Shown here: positions 8,539 through 17,507 of the stretch, one piece after another
How positions within the stretch are numbered: the first letter of the stretch is position 1
How the letters are laid out: each line of letters opens with the position of its first letter
NCBI RefSeq assembly: GCF_040610475.1
Contig: NZ_JBEXMJ010000002.1
Location: forward strand, 1 to 64,000
Source: Actinopolymorpha sp. NPDC004070
Lineage (GTDB): Bacteria; Actinomycetota; Actinomycetes; Propionibacteriales; Actinopolymorphaceae
Length of the DNA: 64,000 bases
Direction: 5' to 3'
Notes under the pieces: generated by a model
What the model saw: only the letters and a program-made list of their open reading frames with translations
What the model was told of the DNA's origin: nothing
Databases searched by the model: none
Program-made: the position numbers and the translations under genes

Positions 8539-9000
8539 TCAGTTCTCCTTCTGTCGATGGACGGACTGCTGTTCGTGGACAGCGGCGGTGATCCTGGTCA
8601 GCGTGTGCCGGAGCGTCACCAGCTCGTCCTCGGTCAGCCCGGTCGCCGCGGCGACCTGCCGGGGTACCTCGCCGACCCGGTCCCGCAGGGCCCGGCCGGC
8701 TGCGGTGAGCGCCACCTCGACCACCCGCTCGTCCCGGGCCGACCGGCTCCGGGTGACCAGCCCCGCCGTGGCCAGCCGCTTGAGCAGCGGCGAGAGCGTC
8801 CCGGAGTCCAGCTCCAGGGCAGCCCCCAGGTCCTTGACCGTCGGGGCGGCCGGGTCCTGCTCCCAGAGCACCAGCATCACGAGGTACTGCGGGTAGGTCA
8901 GGCCCAGCTCGTCGAGGATCGGCCGGTAGACGTCGGTGACGGCGCGAGACGCCGCGTAGAGCGCGAAGCACACCTGGTGGCGCAGTTCCAGCTCGTTCAC
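8539..9000 (-). CDS. ohrR: OhrR, MarR-family organic peroxide sensor
   Basis: A 153-residue winged-helix regulator. The N-terminal HQVCFALYAASRAVTDVYRP holds the peroxide-sensing cysteine of the OhrR subfamily, and KDLGAALELDSGTLSPLLKR is the recognition helix region. The GTG at 9000 gives the usual OhrR length. It is first in the ohrR-ohr-reductase unit, whose promoter carries a CAATT/AATTG palindrome, so it probably represses its own operon until oxidised by organic hydroperoxide. Confidence 0.93.
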   Translation of the reverse strand: MNELELRHQVCFALYAASRAVTDVYRPILDELGLTYPQYLVMLVLWEQDPAAPTVKDLGAALELDSGTLSPLLKRLATAGLVTRSRSARDERVVEVALTAAGRALRDRVGEVPRQVAAATGLTEDELVTLRHTLTRITAAVHEQQSVHRQKEN

Positions 9001-9018
9001 CCGGCCCACGGTATTGGG

Positions 9019-9029
9019 CAATTCAATTG
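9019..9029. promoter_or_regulatory. OhrR-type operator
   Basis: CAATT-C-AATTG is a perfect inverted repeat 19 bases ahead of ohrR in otherwise GC-rich DNA. It resembles the known OhrR consensus (ACAATT...AATTGT). A second, weaker ACAA half-site follows at about 9033-9036. Confidence 0.7.
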
Positions 9030-9204
9030 TGCACAACTCAAACGGCTGTGACCTACGTCCCTGACCCGGCGGCCGGGCCGGATCACTGGCCGTCACAGGC
9101 CGTCGACTTGGACCGCGTCCGCCCGGGACGGCAGGCTGACCTGCGACGGCCGGGATGCATCGGCCGTAGGAGTCGAACGCGACAGGCACCACGGAGGAGC
9201 TGGC

Positions 9205-10245
9205 ATGGCGGACGCACCGCTTCGGGTCGGAATCATCGGGCTGGGCAGGAGCGGCTGGAACATCCACGCCGACGCCATCGCCGACCATGCGGGATTCGAG
9301 GTGGCCGCGGTCGCCGACCCGGCCGCGGAGCGGCGCCAGGAAGCGGAGGAGCGTTTCGCCTGCGCGGCCCATGCCGAGCCGGAGGGCGTCATCGGCACCG
9401 ACGGCCTGGACGTCGTGGTCGTCGCCTCGCCGTCCCACACGCACGTCCCGCTCACCGTCGCCGCCCTGGAGGCGGGCAGCCACGTCGTCGTGGAGAAGCC
9501 GATGGCCGCGTCGGTCGCGGAGATGGACGACCTGATCGCCGCCGCCGACCGGGCCGACCGCGTGCTCACCTGCTATCTGCCGCGACGGCTGGACGTCGAC
9601 TTCGACTTCGTACGGAAGGTGCTGGACTCGGGCCTGCTGGGGAACTTGGTCCTGCTCCGGCGCACGGTGCACCGCTTCCAACGGCGCGCGGACTGGCAGA
9701 CGCTGCGCAAGTTCGGCGGCGGCGAGCTGTCCAACACCACGCCACACGTACTCGACCAGGTTCTGCTGCTGCTGGAGGAGGAACCGGCCGAGGTGTTCGC
9801 GGACCTGCGGCACACCGTCGGCCGGGGCGACGCCGAGGATCATGTCAAGCTGACCTTGCGGGGGCCGAACCTCCCGCTGGCCGAGGTGGAGTCCAGCCTG
9901 TGCATGACGATTCCCCAGCCTGCCTGGCAGATCACCGGCACCACGGGTGCACTCGTCGGCGACGGGCAGACGTTCACGATCCGGTGGTTCGACGCCGCCG
10001 TGGCCGACGCGCCACACCTGGACGAGGGGCCGGCGGCGGGTCGCAGATACGGCAGCGGCGAAACGATCGACTGGCAGGAGGAGGTCCGCACGCTGGGCCG
10101 CGGCACCAGGTCGGCCGCGTTGCGCTACTACGACCGGCTGGAGGCGACCCTGCGTGCGGGCGCGGACCTGTTCGTCACACCGGAGAGCGTCCGGCGGCAG
10201 ATCCGGATCATCGAGGAGGCCCGCCGCCAGACCGGCTACGCCTGA
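9205..10245 (+). CDS. Gfo/Idh/MocA-family oxidoreductase
   Basis: A 346-residue NAD(P)-dependent dehydrogenase. The Rossmann motif VGIIGLGRSGWNIHADAIA is at about residues 8-26, the catalytic VVVEKPMAASV near 95-105, and the C-terminal beta-sheet domain follows. The ATG has a GGAGGAG ribosome site. It oxidises or reduces a sugar, inositol or related polyol; which one is not determined. It stands alone between ohrR (divergent) and the HEPN/nucleotidyltransferase locus (convergent). Confidence 0.9.
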   Translation: MADAPLRVGIIGLGRSGWNIHADAIADHAGFEVAAVADPAAERRQEAEERFACAAHAEPEGVIGTDGLDVVVVASPSHTHVPLTVAALEAGSHVVVEKPMAASVAEMDDLIAAADRADRVLTCYLPRRLDVDFDFVRKVLDSGLLGNLVLLRRTVHRFQRRADWQTLRKFGGGELSNTTPHVLDQVLLLLEEEPAEVFADLRHTVGRGDAEDHVKLTLRGPNLPLAEVESSLCMTIPQPAWQITGTTGALVGDGQTFTIRWFDAAVADAPHLDEGPAAGRRYGSGETIDWQEEVRTLGRGTRSAALRYYDRLEATLRAGADLFVTPESVRRQIRIIEEARRQTGYA

Positions 10246-10258
10246 CCGCCCGGAGTTC

Positions 10259-10399
10259 TCAACTCCACACCGGCATGGCTTCCATCACCTTCCTGGCAGC
10301 GTCGATGACCGCCTTGACCTTCGGGATTGTCTCCGCGATCTCCTGATGGGTGACCAGGGGGACTCCCTCGTCCGGGTACTCGACCCGGTTGCGGCGGCT
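10259..10399 (-). pseudogene. C-terminal remnant of a HEPN-like protein
   Basis: In the frame ending at 10259 the DNA encodes about 46 residues, including RRNRVEYPDEGVPLVTHQEI followed by a helix ending EAMPVWS and a stop. This RxxRNxxEYP pattern is what is seen near the C-terminus of small HEPN proteins paired with nucleotidyltransferases. An in-frame TGA at 10400 and no start codon indicate that the N-terminal part is gone. It lies directly behind an HTH-nucleotidyltransferase gene on the same strand, where a HEPN partner is expected. Family assignment is by pattern and not certain. Confidence 0.5.
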
Positions 10400-10423
10400 T
10401 CACTCGACCTCCCCGTTGACGCC

Positions 10424-11041
10424 TCAGGCACTGTGCCGCGAGGCGGAGCCAACCCCTCCTCCTGGAGGAGTCAACTCGACTTCGACCAAAGGACGAGATC
10501 GTAAGTGAGCAAGAAAGGGATCGTCGGTAGGCGACTCCCACTCGGCGCGTCCGACTCGATGGACGTTGACCTCGAACCGAAGCTGCTGCCGTGCTTGCCG
10601 AGCGGCGTCGTCGAGTTCGTCGAGGTCGGCGTCACCGACCACCAACACGTCGAGGTCTGCCGGCACGGGTCCTGCTTCGCCCGTGTGCCGCGCGGCCCAG
10701 GAGCCGTAGATGAACGCCTGCTCCACGCCGGCGATGGGGCTGAGAAGATCCGACATCACGGGCAGCGGCCCGTAGGTCGCCACCAGGAGGTCGGTGAGTG
10801 GGGCAACCAGCCGATGACTGGTGTCAGCCGAGACCAAACGGAGATTCCCCCGCCGCCGGGACTTGATCAAACCCGCTTCGGACAGCCTGTCCGCTTCGTG
10901 GTGAATCGTCTTCACGCTCACCCGGAGCGCTCGGGCGAGATCGGTCAGGCTGTACTCCGTCTCCGGGTGAAGGTACAGCTGCGCCAGCAGGCTGCCCTGA
11001 GCCTGCGAGCGCAACAACGGAAGCAGCTGAGACGTTCTCAT
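10424..11041 (-). CDS. winged-helix protein with nucleotidyltransferase domain
   Basis: A 205-residue protein. The N-terminal 80 residues form an ArsR/MarR-like winged helix (TEYSLTDLARALRVSVKTIHHEADRL). The remainder is a Pol-beta-type minimal nucleotidyltransferase with FIYGSWAARH at about 112-121 and the metal ligands DLDVLVVGD at about 132-140. Such HTH-NTase proteins act as autoregulated partners of HEPN or other toxins. Its promoter carries a perfect inverted repeat. The last residues (GGGVGSASRHSA) look unlike the family, and the downstream HEPN-like gene survives only as a tail, so a deletion may have altered the 3' end. Confidence 0.82.
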   Translation of the reverse strand: MRTSQLLPLLRSQAQGSLLAQLYLHPETEYSLTDLARALRVSVKTIHHEADRLSEAGLIKSRRRGNLRLVSADTSHRLVAPLTDLLVATYGPLPVMSDLLSPIAGVEQAFIYGSWAARHTGEAGPVPADLDVLVVGDADLDELDDAARQARQQLRFEVNVHRVGRAEWESPTDDPFLAHLRSRPLVEVELTPPGGGVGSASRHSA

Positions 11042-11044
11042 AAC

Positions 11045-11062
11045 TGGTAATATACCTTACCA
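11045..11062. promoter_or_regulatory. inverted-repeat operator of the HTH-nucleotidyltransferase gene
   Basis: TGGTAA-TATACC-TTACCA has perfect 6-bp arms, three bases before the ATG. A -10-like TATATT on the minus strand sits inside it about nine bases ahead of the start codon. This suggests a leaderless, autorepressed promoter. Confidence 0.6.
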
Positions 11063-11091
11063 CTTGTGAGAACTGGCGGCCTCGGCGCTGA

Positions 11092-11510
11092 TCACCGGCG
11101 CGCGGCCAGCCGGACGTCGCCGAACACCACGTTCCGCGTCATCGGCCGGGCCAGGAAGTCGTGCGGGAAGCCGAGCTCGACCGCGCTCGCGGCCTCCGGG
11201 CGGGCCACCTGCTCGGGGATGAACCGCACGTCCAGCGCGCCGAGGTTGTCCTCCAGTTGCGCCACCGTCCGTACGCCGGCGATCGGTGCGGTGACCGCAG
11301 GGTTGAGCAGCGTCCAGGGGCCTCCACCGGCGTAGTGCCGTCCCAGATGTGCAGCCGAAGTTCGGGTCGCCCGGCCGGGTGCTCAGGGCGTACTTCGTGG
11401 CGATGACGAGCTCGTCGCGCCGCCCGCCCGCGAACTCGCCGACGAACGCCTCCGCCGTGCGTCGTACGAACTCCATCGCGTACGCCTTCGGCCAGGCGTG
11501 GGTGGCCGGG
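11092..11510 (-). pseudogene. degraded aldo/keto reductase
   Basis: Pieces of an aldo/keto reductase appear in order but in different frames. YAMEFVRRTAEAFVGEF and RRDELVIATKYALS come first, then LHIWDGTTPVE, then a C-terminal run with LLNPAVTAPIAGVRTVAQLE and FPHDFLARPMTRNVVFGD up to a stop at 11092. Roughly half the barrel is missing between the second and third pieces. The gene has therefore lost its middle by deletion plus frameshift. It points away from a degraded XRE/MmyB regulator, a common gene pair in actinobacteria. Confidence 0.75.
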
Positions 11511-11582
11511 TAAGGGAAAGGTCCTCCGGGACTGGCTTTCCCACCTTCGCGTTCGCGGGCGGGCGGCACTAAGATCGCGGAG

Positions 11583-11898
11583 GTGGCCACGACGATCGAC
11601 ACCACAGCCGAGCTGGCGGCGTTCCTGCGCACTCCAACCTCGTGGTGGACTTCGGCGCGCTGCCACCCGAACACCGCAACATGCTGTGGATCTGCACTCC
11701 GCATCCGGGCATGCAGGGAGTTCTACGTCGACCGGGAGCACGTGATCCGCGAGGGTGTTGGCCGTCGAGTACCAGGTACTGACGCCGCTGCAGGATCCGA
11801 GTCAGCGGCTCATCTTCTACCGGGCGGCCGACTCCACGTCGCAAGCAGCGCTTGACGCCCTCACCGTCGATTGCGCGGAGGTGCGTCCTGCCCGTTAG
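11583..11898 (+). pseudogene. degraded XRE/MmyB-type regulator
   Basis: The GTG-initiated frame begins MATTIDTTAELAAFLRT, the usual start of actinobacterial XRE regulators with a MmyB-like ligand domain. The helix-turn-helix is missing. Other frames then give LPPEHRNMLWICTPHPGM, REFYVDREHVIREGV and LTPLQDPSQRLIFYRAADST up to a stop at 11896-11898; these fit the MmyB ligand-binding domain. Several frameshifts and a large internal deletion make it non-functional. It lies divergent to the degraded aldo/keto reductase it probably once controlled. Confidence 0.6.
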
Positions 11899-11962
11899 GC
11901 GGGCGACCTCACCCATCCAACGGGATAGTCCCATGTCGTACGACCGGCCAGGGAGGGCACTC

Positions 11963-13603
11963 GTGACACATCCGTCGGCGACCATTCTGATCGACCGCAG
12001 CCGCGAAGTCGGCCGCATCGACCCGCAGATCTACGGCCACTTCCTCGAGTCGTCGTTCTTCGGCAACATCGAGGGCGGCGTCTTCGACGAGGGATCACCC
12101 CTGTCCTACGACGGCCCCGGTGTGCGGAGCGGTCTGCGCAAGGACGTGTTGACGCTGTGCCGGGAGCTCGGCCTGCCGATCGTTCGCTGGCCGGGCGGCA
12201 ACTTCGCCTCGCCGTACCACTGGGAGGACGGTATCGGGTCACGCGACTCGAGACCCCGGCGCCTGGAGCTGGCCTGGGGCGGACTGGAGACCAACCGGTT
12301 CGGCACCGACGAGTTCCTGGCCTGGTGCGCCGAGGTCGGCACCGAGCCCTACCTCGTGCACAGCTGCCGCGACGTCGACGAGGCCGTGCGCTGGGTCGAA
12401 TACACCAACAGCCGGGCCGACACCGCCTACACCCGCCGACGGGCCGAGAACGGCCGGCGTGAACCGTACGGCGTCCGTTACTGGGGGATCGGCAACGAGG
12501 TCTACGGGCCGTGGCAGTACGGCCATCGCTCGGCGAGCGAGTACGCCGGGGCGGCCCGCGACCACGCACGCTTCATGCGTCTCGTCGATCCCGACATCAG
12601 GCTGGTGGCTGTCGGGATCCCATGGGAGCAGGAAGAGTGGACCCGTCCGCTGCTGGAGCAGGCGGGAAACCTGGTCGACTACATCTCGCTGCACCTGTAC
12701 GGCGCGAGCACGCATCTGTTCTCGTCGGCGTCCGGCGACGACGACTACGACGCGGTGGTGGCCCAGCCGGCGTACTTCGAACAACGCATCCAGGACTACT
12801 CCCACCTCGTCGCCGGCCTAGCCGCGAAGGCAGGTGTCAACCGGCCGTTGGCACTGGCGCTGGACGAGTGGAACATCCGGCACCTGGAGCCCGCGTCCTG
12901 GCCGGAGCCGTCCCCCTCCGACGAGGGTGGGTTCGTACCCCGCGACGTCGCGACTCCGGACGAGTCACCGACCAACCTCCGGGTCAACCGCTGGAGCCCC
13001 CGTACGCTCGCGGACGCGTTGTTCTACGCCGGGGTGTTCCACGCGCTGCACCGAGGCACGGATCTGCCCGTACCGCCGACGATGGCGAACACGGTCAACC
13101 TGGTCAACGCCAACGGCCTCGTCGTCGCCCGGCCCGGCGGCGCGGTCAGGTCGGCGTCCTACCACGTCTGGGACCTGTACCAGAACTCGCTGGGCAACCG
13201 GGCGCTCGCGAGCCAGGTCGACGGCCCGTCCCGGTCCGCGGCGCTACGCCAGGGCGACGAACGCGAGCGCGGCGGCCGGCACACCACCCGTCCCGCCGTG
13301 GTCGCGTACCTCGACGTGAGCGCGACACTCACCGAGGACCGCCGTTTCCTGCGCATCGCGGTGATCAACCGACACCGGTCGAACCCGATCCGGGCACGGA
13401 TCGTCCTGGACGGCAGGGCCGAGACGCTCCCACCCAGCGCGCACGTCCGTGACCTCGGCGCCGACGTCGACGATGTGCTGGCCGGCAACAGTCTCATCGC
13501 CCCCGACAGCGTGAGCGTTCGTGACCGCGGGCGAGTGGACGTGCCCTCCGGTGAGTACGACTTCCCGCCCCACTCGGTGACTGTCCTGTCGTTCGCTCTC
13601 TGA
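11963..13603 (+). CDS. alpha-L-arabinofuranosidase, GH51
   Basis: A 546-residue glycoside hydrolase of family 51. The acid/base glutamate is in YWGIGNEVYGPWQYG (about residue 178) and the nucleophile in ALALDEWNIRH (about 301); the N-terminal YGHFLESSFFGNIEGGVFDE is typical. A C-terminal beta-sandwich closes the protein. It removes terminal arabinose from arabinoxylan or arabinan oligosaccharides. With no signal peptide it acts inside the cell. The GTG at 11963 was chosen for its AGGGAGG ribosome site; an in-frame ATG lies at 11934. A hairpin follows the stop. Confidence 0.92.
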   Translation: MTHPSATILIDRSREVGRIDPQIYGHFLESSFFGNIEGGVFDEGSPLSYDGPGVRSGLRKDVLTLCRELGLPIVRWPGGNFASPYHWEDGIGSRDSRPRRLELAWGGLETNRFGTDEFLAWCAEVGTEPYLVHSCRDVDEAVRWVEYTNSRADTAYTRRRAENGRREPYGVRYWGIGNEVYGPWQYGHRSASEYAGAARDHARFMRLVDPDIRLVAVGIPWEQEEWTRPLLEQAGNLVDYISLHLYGASTHLFSSASGDDDYDAVVAQPAYFEQRIQDYSHLVAGLAAKAGVNRPLALALDEWNIRHLEPASWPEPSPSDEGGFVPRDVATPDESPTNLRVNRWSPRTLADALFYAGVFHALHRGTDLPVPPTMANTVNLVNANGLVVARPGGAVRSASYHVWDLYQNSLGNRALASQVDGPSRSAALRQGDERERGGRHTTRPAVVAYLDVSATLTEDRRFLRIAVINRHRSNPIRARIVLDGRAETLPPSAHVRDLGADVDDVLAGNSLIAPDSVSVRDRGRVDVPSGEYDFPPHSVTVLSFAL

Positions 13604-13606
13604 CTT

Positions 13607-13625
13607 CGGCACCTGATCGGTGCCG
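13607..13625 (+). terminator. hairpin after the GH51 gene
   Basis: CGGCACC-TGATC-GGTGCCG forms a perfect 7-bp stem with a 5-base loop, starting four bases after the GH51 stop codon. There is no T-run, as is usual for actinobacterial terminators. Confidence 0.6.
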
Positions 13626-13837
13626 CTATGGTGGCGCGAAGCGAGACTTCACGTCTCTTCCTTACAGCAGGATCCAGGCGTTCTCGGTCGAGACCGCAGG
13701 TGATCGGCACGTACGTGCTCTGATCGGGTTTTACGAAACCATTACACACACCCGCCCCCTGCCTTTACGATCTTCGCCACCGGACGGCAGCAGGCGTCGC
13801 CCGGTGGGGTCGCGAGTTCCGTAGCCGGGGGGAACGG

Positions 13838-15199
13838 ATGAAGACGTTCGGACGAGTCGCAGGCGTCGCCGCGTTCGCCATGGTCGCCGGAGGGATCGCC
13901 GCCTCCTCCGCGGCCGCGGCACCACCCACCACGCAGACGTCGTTCCACGCGTCGCTGCAGTGCACCGGTGTCACCTCCACCGGTGAGGCGGTCTACGTCT
14001 CCGCCGGCGCCTCCTCCGACTTCGGCGACTTCGCGTACGTGTCGGTCGGCCCGGACGACGCCCCGGTGATGGAGGCGTTCGGCACCGGCAACTGGAACGA
14101 CGGCTCCCCCTCGTACCCACTGGACGTCTACAACGCCGACCGCGAACTCGTCGGGACCGGCGCGTTGACGGCCACGACGACAGTCACCTCACAGGTCGAG
14201 ACCGACGGGCGCCACGACAACGGCAACCAGCACGTGAAGGCGCACATCGTCGCCTCCACCTTGTCGGTGAGGCCCACACTCGACCTGCCCCGCTACACCG
14301 TCAAATCCCTCGACTGCACCGGCTCGTCCACACTGAGTACCTACCGCGCGAACTCGCCGGCGGCCACCGTCCGGTTCGAACGGCGCCTGGTCGAGACGGC
14401 GCGGTGTGAGGGCAACGCGGTGGTCGGGCTGTTCGGCCCCGCCGAGGGTGAATATTTCCTCTCCGTGGAAGTCGAACACGACGGACGCCAGTACAACCTG
14501 TTCGGCCCGGTCGAGCCGGAGGACCAGTTCGTGGCGACGCTTCCGCTGCGCGACTCCGAGACCGCGGAGGTGATCGCGCAGGTACCCGTCTCGGTGACCG
14601 CGCGCCCCAGTGGCGAGACCACCAGCAGCGTTCTGCGGACGTCCAAGGCACGCGTGGTGCAGAAGGCCACGCCGTATTCGGTGACCGCACAGGCGGATCT
14701 TCCGTGGGGTCCGGTCGACGCCACCTGCCAGCACATGGAGATCGTCACCCGCGAGCACATCAGCGCGTCGAAGGGGCCCAAGCCCGGCGGGCCCGCGCCG
14801 AGCAACGACACCCTCGCGACGGCGGCCACCGTGAGGCCGGGTATGACGGTCCGCGACTGGACCCGCGGCGCCGTCGAGGAGGCCGAGGCGGACATGCCGT
14901 GCGCGGGCGGACCGGTTTCCCGCACCCTGTGGTACGCCGTTCAGGGCACCGGCGGAACCCTTCACCTCGACACCGCGGGCAGCGACTTCGACACCGTGCT
15001 CACCGTCTACACCGCCACCGCCGACGGGCCCGAACCCATCGCGTGCAACGACGAGGACGACCCCGCCTTCCCATACCCGCGCACCACGCTGCAGGCCCGG
15101 GTCGACCTGGCGACGACCGCCGGAACGACCTACTACGTCCAGGTGGGCGGGCTGTTCGGGGACTTCGGCCGCCTGGTCCTGACCACGACCGCCGACTGA
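13838..15199 (+). CDS. secreted protein with C-terminal pre-peptidase (PPC)-like domain
   Basis: A 453-residue exported protein. A Sec signal peptide spans about residues 1-28 (MKTFGRVAGVAAFAMVAGGI, then an Ala-rich cleavage region). The middle part is rich in beta strands with paired cysteines and is not recognised. The last 130 residues (SNDTLATAATVRPGM through LWYAVQGTGGTLHLDTAGSD to TTYYVQVGG) resemble bacterial pre-peptidase C-terminal domains, which bind or present secreted proteins. No catalytic motif was seen. It is monocistronic, with about 235 bases of upstream DNA. Confidence 0.8.
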   Translation: MKTFGRVAGVAAFAMVAGGIAASSAAAAPPTTQTSFHASLQCTGVTSTGEAVYVSAGASSDFGDFAYVSVGPDDAPVMEAFGTGNWNDGSPSYPLDVYNADRELVGTGALTATTTVTSQVETDGRHDNGNQHVKAHIVASTLSVRPTLDLPRYTVKSLDCTGSSTLSTYRANSPAATVRFERRLVETARCEGNAVVGLFGPAEGEYFLSVEVEHDGRQYNLFGPVEPEDQFVATLPLRDSETAEVIAQVPVSVTARPSGETTSSVLRTSKARVVQKATPYSVTAQADLPWGPVDATCQHMEIVTREHISASKGPKPGGPAPSNDTLATAATVRPGMTVRDWTRGAVEEAEADMPCAGGPVSRTLWYAVQGTGGTLHLDTAGSDFDTVLTVYTATADGPEPIACNDEDDPAFPYPRTTLQARVDLATTAGTTYYVQVGGLFGDFGRLVLTTTAD

Positions 15200-15402
15200 C
15201 GGGGCGTCCGGCGCGGTCACCGGCATCGCCTGGGGAGCGCGCCTCGAAGGTGCCGTCGCGTCCGGTTCGCGCGGCTCGGCCGGATGCGCGCCTGTTGACC
15301 GTGGGATGACGCGATCGCGTCTCGCCGGGTCCCGGCCTCTCCTAGGGTGAGAGTGAGCCCCTCCTCGACGTCCGCTCGACGGCGGCGAGACAGGAGTACG
15401 CC

Positions 15403-17361
15403 GTGGCCGAACCAAGTAATTCCGGTCCCCGGCCGGTTTCGCACCGTTTGCGCCAGTGGCTGCTGGAGGGGATGCCGCGCCGATCCCGGCGGCTGGCGGC
15501 GTTCAGCGAACCGGATCACTCCCATCCCTGCAGTCCCTGGTGGAAGGTGATGTGCCTGACCGGGCTGGACTACTTTTCCACGCTCGGCTACCAACCCGGC
15601 ATCGCTGTGCTGGCCGCCGGACTGCTCTCCCCGCTGGCCACGGTCGTGCTGGTGCTGGTGACTCTCTTCGGCGCGCTGCCGGTCTACCGCCGGGTGGCGA
15701 AGGAGAGCCCGCACGGCATGGGGTCGATCGCGATGCTCGAACACCTGTTGCCGTTCTGGAAGGGAAAGCTGTTCGTCCTGGGTCTGCTGGGGTTCGCCGC
15801 GACCGACTTCGTGATCACCATGTCGCTGTCCGCCGCGGACGCCACCGAGCACCTGATCGAGAACCCGCACGTTCCCGCGGCGTTCAACCACCATCAGGTC
15901 GGCATCACCCTGGTCTTCCTTGCCGTTCTCGGCGCGGTCTTCCTGAAGGGGTTCAAGGAGGCGATCGGGGTGGCGGTCGCGCTGGTCGCGGTCTACCTGA
16001 CGCTGAACGCCGTGGTCGTCACCGTCGGGCTGTGGCACGTGGCGACCTCTCCTCAGGTCGTCACCGACTGGACCCGTGCGCTGACCACGCAGCACGGCGA
16101 CGTGTTCGTCATGATCGCCCTTGCGCTGCTGGTGTTTCCCAGACTGGCGCTCGGCCTGTCGGGGTTCGAGACCGGCGTGGCCGTGATGCCGCACATCAAG
16201 GGCGACCCCACCGACACCGAAGAGCGACCGACCGGACGAATCAGGGGGGCGCGCCGACTCCTCACCACCGCGGCGCTGATCATGAGCGTCTTCCTGATCA
16301 CCAGCAGCGTCGTGGCCACGCTGCTCATCCCGGCCAGGGCGTTCCAGCCCGGCCAGCCAGCCTACGGCCGGGCGCTCGCCTACCTGGCCCACGAGTATCT
16401 CGGCAGTGGCTTCGGCAGTGTGTACGACCTGTCCACGATCGCGATCCTGTGGTTCGCCGGGGCGTCGGCGATGGCCGGCCTGCTGAACCTCCTGCCGCGT
16501 TATCTGCCGAGGTACGGCATGGCACCGCACTGGGCACAGTCCGTCCGTCCGATGGTGCTGGTGCTGACAGGTGTGGCGTTCCTCATCACCTGGATCTTCC
16601 AGGCCGACGTCGACGCCCAGGGTGGTGCGTACGCGACGGGCGTCCTCGTCCTGATCACCTCGGCCGCCTTCGCGGTGACCATCGCCGCCCGGCGGGCACG
16701 CGAGCACCACTGGACCGTGGCGTTCGGCGTGATCTCCGCGGTGTTCGTCTACACGACCCTGGCGAACGTCGTCGAACGCCCGGACGGGGTCAAGATCGGC
16801 GCCTGTTTCATCGCCGCCATCTTCGTGATCTCACTGCTCTCCCGGTCCTACCGTGCCTTCGAACTGCGGGTCACCGAGGTCACCCTCGATGAGACCGCGG
16901 AGCGGTTCGTCCGTGACTGCGCCCGCCGCCGGGTGCGGCTGGTTGCGAACGAACCCGGCGAGGGTGACGTCGCGGAGTACCGCGAGAAGATCCGCCAGAT
17001 GCGCGCGGACGGCGACATCCCCGTCGAGGACGACATCATCTTCGCCGAGGTCATCGTCCGTGACCCGTCGGAGTTCGAGTCCAGTCTGAACGTGCACGGC
17101 CAGGTGCTGCACGGGAAGTACCGCGTGCTGCGGATGGAGAGTTCCACGGTGCCCAACGCCCTGGCCGCCCTGCTGCTCGACGTCCGCGACCGCACCGGGA
17201 GCCGCCCGCACATCCACTTCGAATGGACCGAGGGCAATCCGCTCACCAACCTGGCGAGGTTCTTTCTCTTCGGGGTGGGCGAGGTCGCGCCGGTCACCCG
17301 CGAGGTTCTGCGTGAGGCGGAGCCCGACCCGGCCCGGCGCCCGCACGTCCACGTCGGCTGA
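15403..17361 (+). CDS. APC-superfamily permease with cytoplasmic C-terminal domain
   Basis: A 652-residue transporter. About 12 membrane helices occupy residues 40-485, beginning with the APC-type [20 protein letters not shown] (unwound helix 1). A soluble domain of about 160 residues follows ([20 protein letters not shown] and onwards). The overall layout resembles YdaO/KimA-like permeases, some of which carry potassium, but amino acid substrates are equally possible. It lies 213 bases ahead of the kdp operon, same strand. A role in potassium uptake is inference from this position. The GTG start has an AGGAG site. Confidence 0.82.
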   Translation: MAEPSNSGPRPVSHRLRQWLLEGMPRRSRRLAAFSEPDHSHPCSPWWKVMCLTGLDYFSTLGYQPGIAVLAAGLLSPLATVVLVLVTLFGALPVYRRVAKESPHGMGSIAMLEHLLPFWKGKLFVLGLLGFAATDFVITMSLSAADATEHLIENPHVPAAFNHHQVGITLVFLAVLGAVFLKGFKEAIGVAVALVAVYLTLNAVVVTVGLWHVATSPQVVTDWTRALTTQHGDVFVMIALALLVFPRLALGLSGFETGVAVMPHIKGDPTDTEERPTGRIRGARRLLTTAALIMSVFLITSSVVATLLIPARAFQPGQPAYGRALAYLAHEYLGSGFGSVYDLSTIAILWFAGASAMAGLLNLLPRYLPRYGMAPHWAQSVRPMVLVLTGVAFLITWIFQADVDAQGGAYATGVLVLITSAAFAVTIAARRAREHHWTVAFGVISAVFVYTTLANVVERPDGVKIGACFIAAIFVISLLSRSYRAFELRVTEVTLDETAERFVRDCARRRVRLVANEPGEGDVAEYREKIRQMRADGDIPVEDDIIFAEVIVRDPSEFESSLNVHGQVLHGKYRVLRMESSTVPNALAALLLDVRDRTGSRPHIHFEWTEGNPLTNLARFFLFGVGEVAPVTREVLREAEPDPARRPHVHVG

Positions 17362-17409
17362 GTGGGCCGAGTGCGCCGAGGGGTCCAAGACCGCGGACGG
17401 GGCCAGGCC

Positions 17410-17431
17410 GTCAAGAACGCGTCAAGATCGC
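17410..17431 (+). promoter_or_regulatory. 11-bp tandem direct repeat, putative KdpE box
   Basis: GTCAAGAACGC (17410-17420) is followed directly by GTCAAGATCGC (17421-17431), differing at one base. An 11-bp periodicity is the usual arrangement for OmpR/PhoB-type response regulators such as KdpE. It lies about 145 bases ahead of the first kdp start, with a possible -10 (TATGGA, about 17443) shortly after. The KdpE assignment is inferred. Confidence 0.6.
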
Positions 17432-17507
17432 GCGCAACCCCGTATGGACGCCGTTAAGGCGCGGTCGACGGAGGACATCGGTCCGCTTGGGTGGGATCGA
17501 AACGGAC

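Noticed and set aside
10505..11050. 181-codon plus-strand frame opposite the HTH-NTase gene
   Set aside because: The opposite strand encodes a clear HTH and nucleotidyltransferase; this frame has no support.
15200..15402. Possible c-di-AMP (ydaO-type) riboswitch ahead of the APC permease
   Set aside because: The conserved sequence blocks of that riboswitch were not found in the 203-bp leader.
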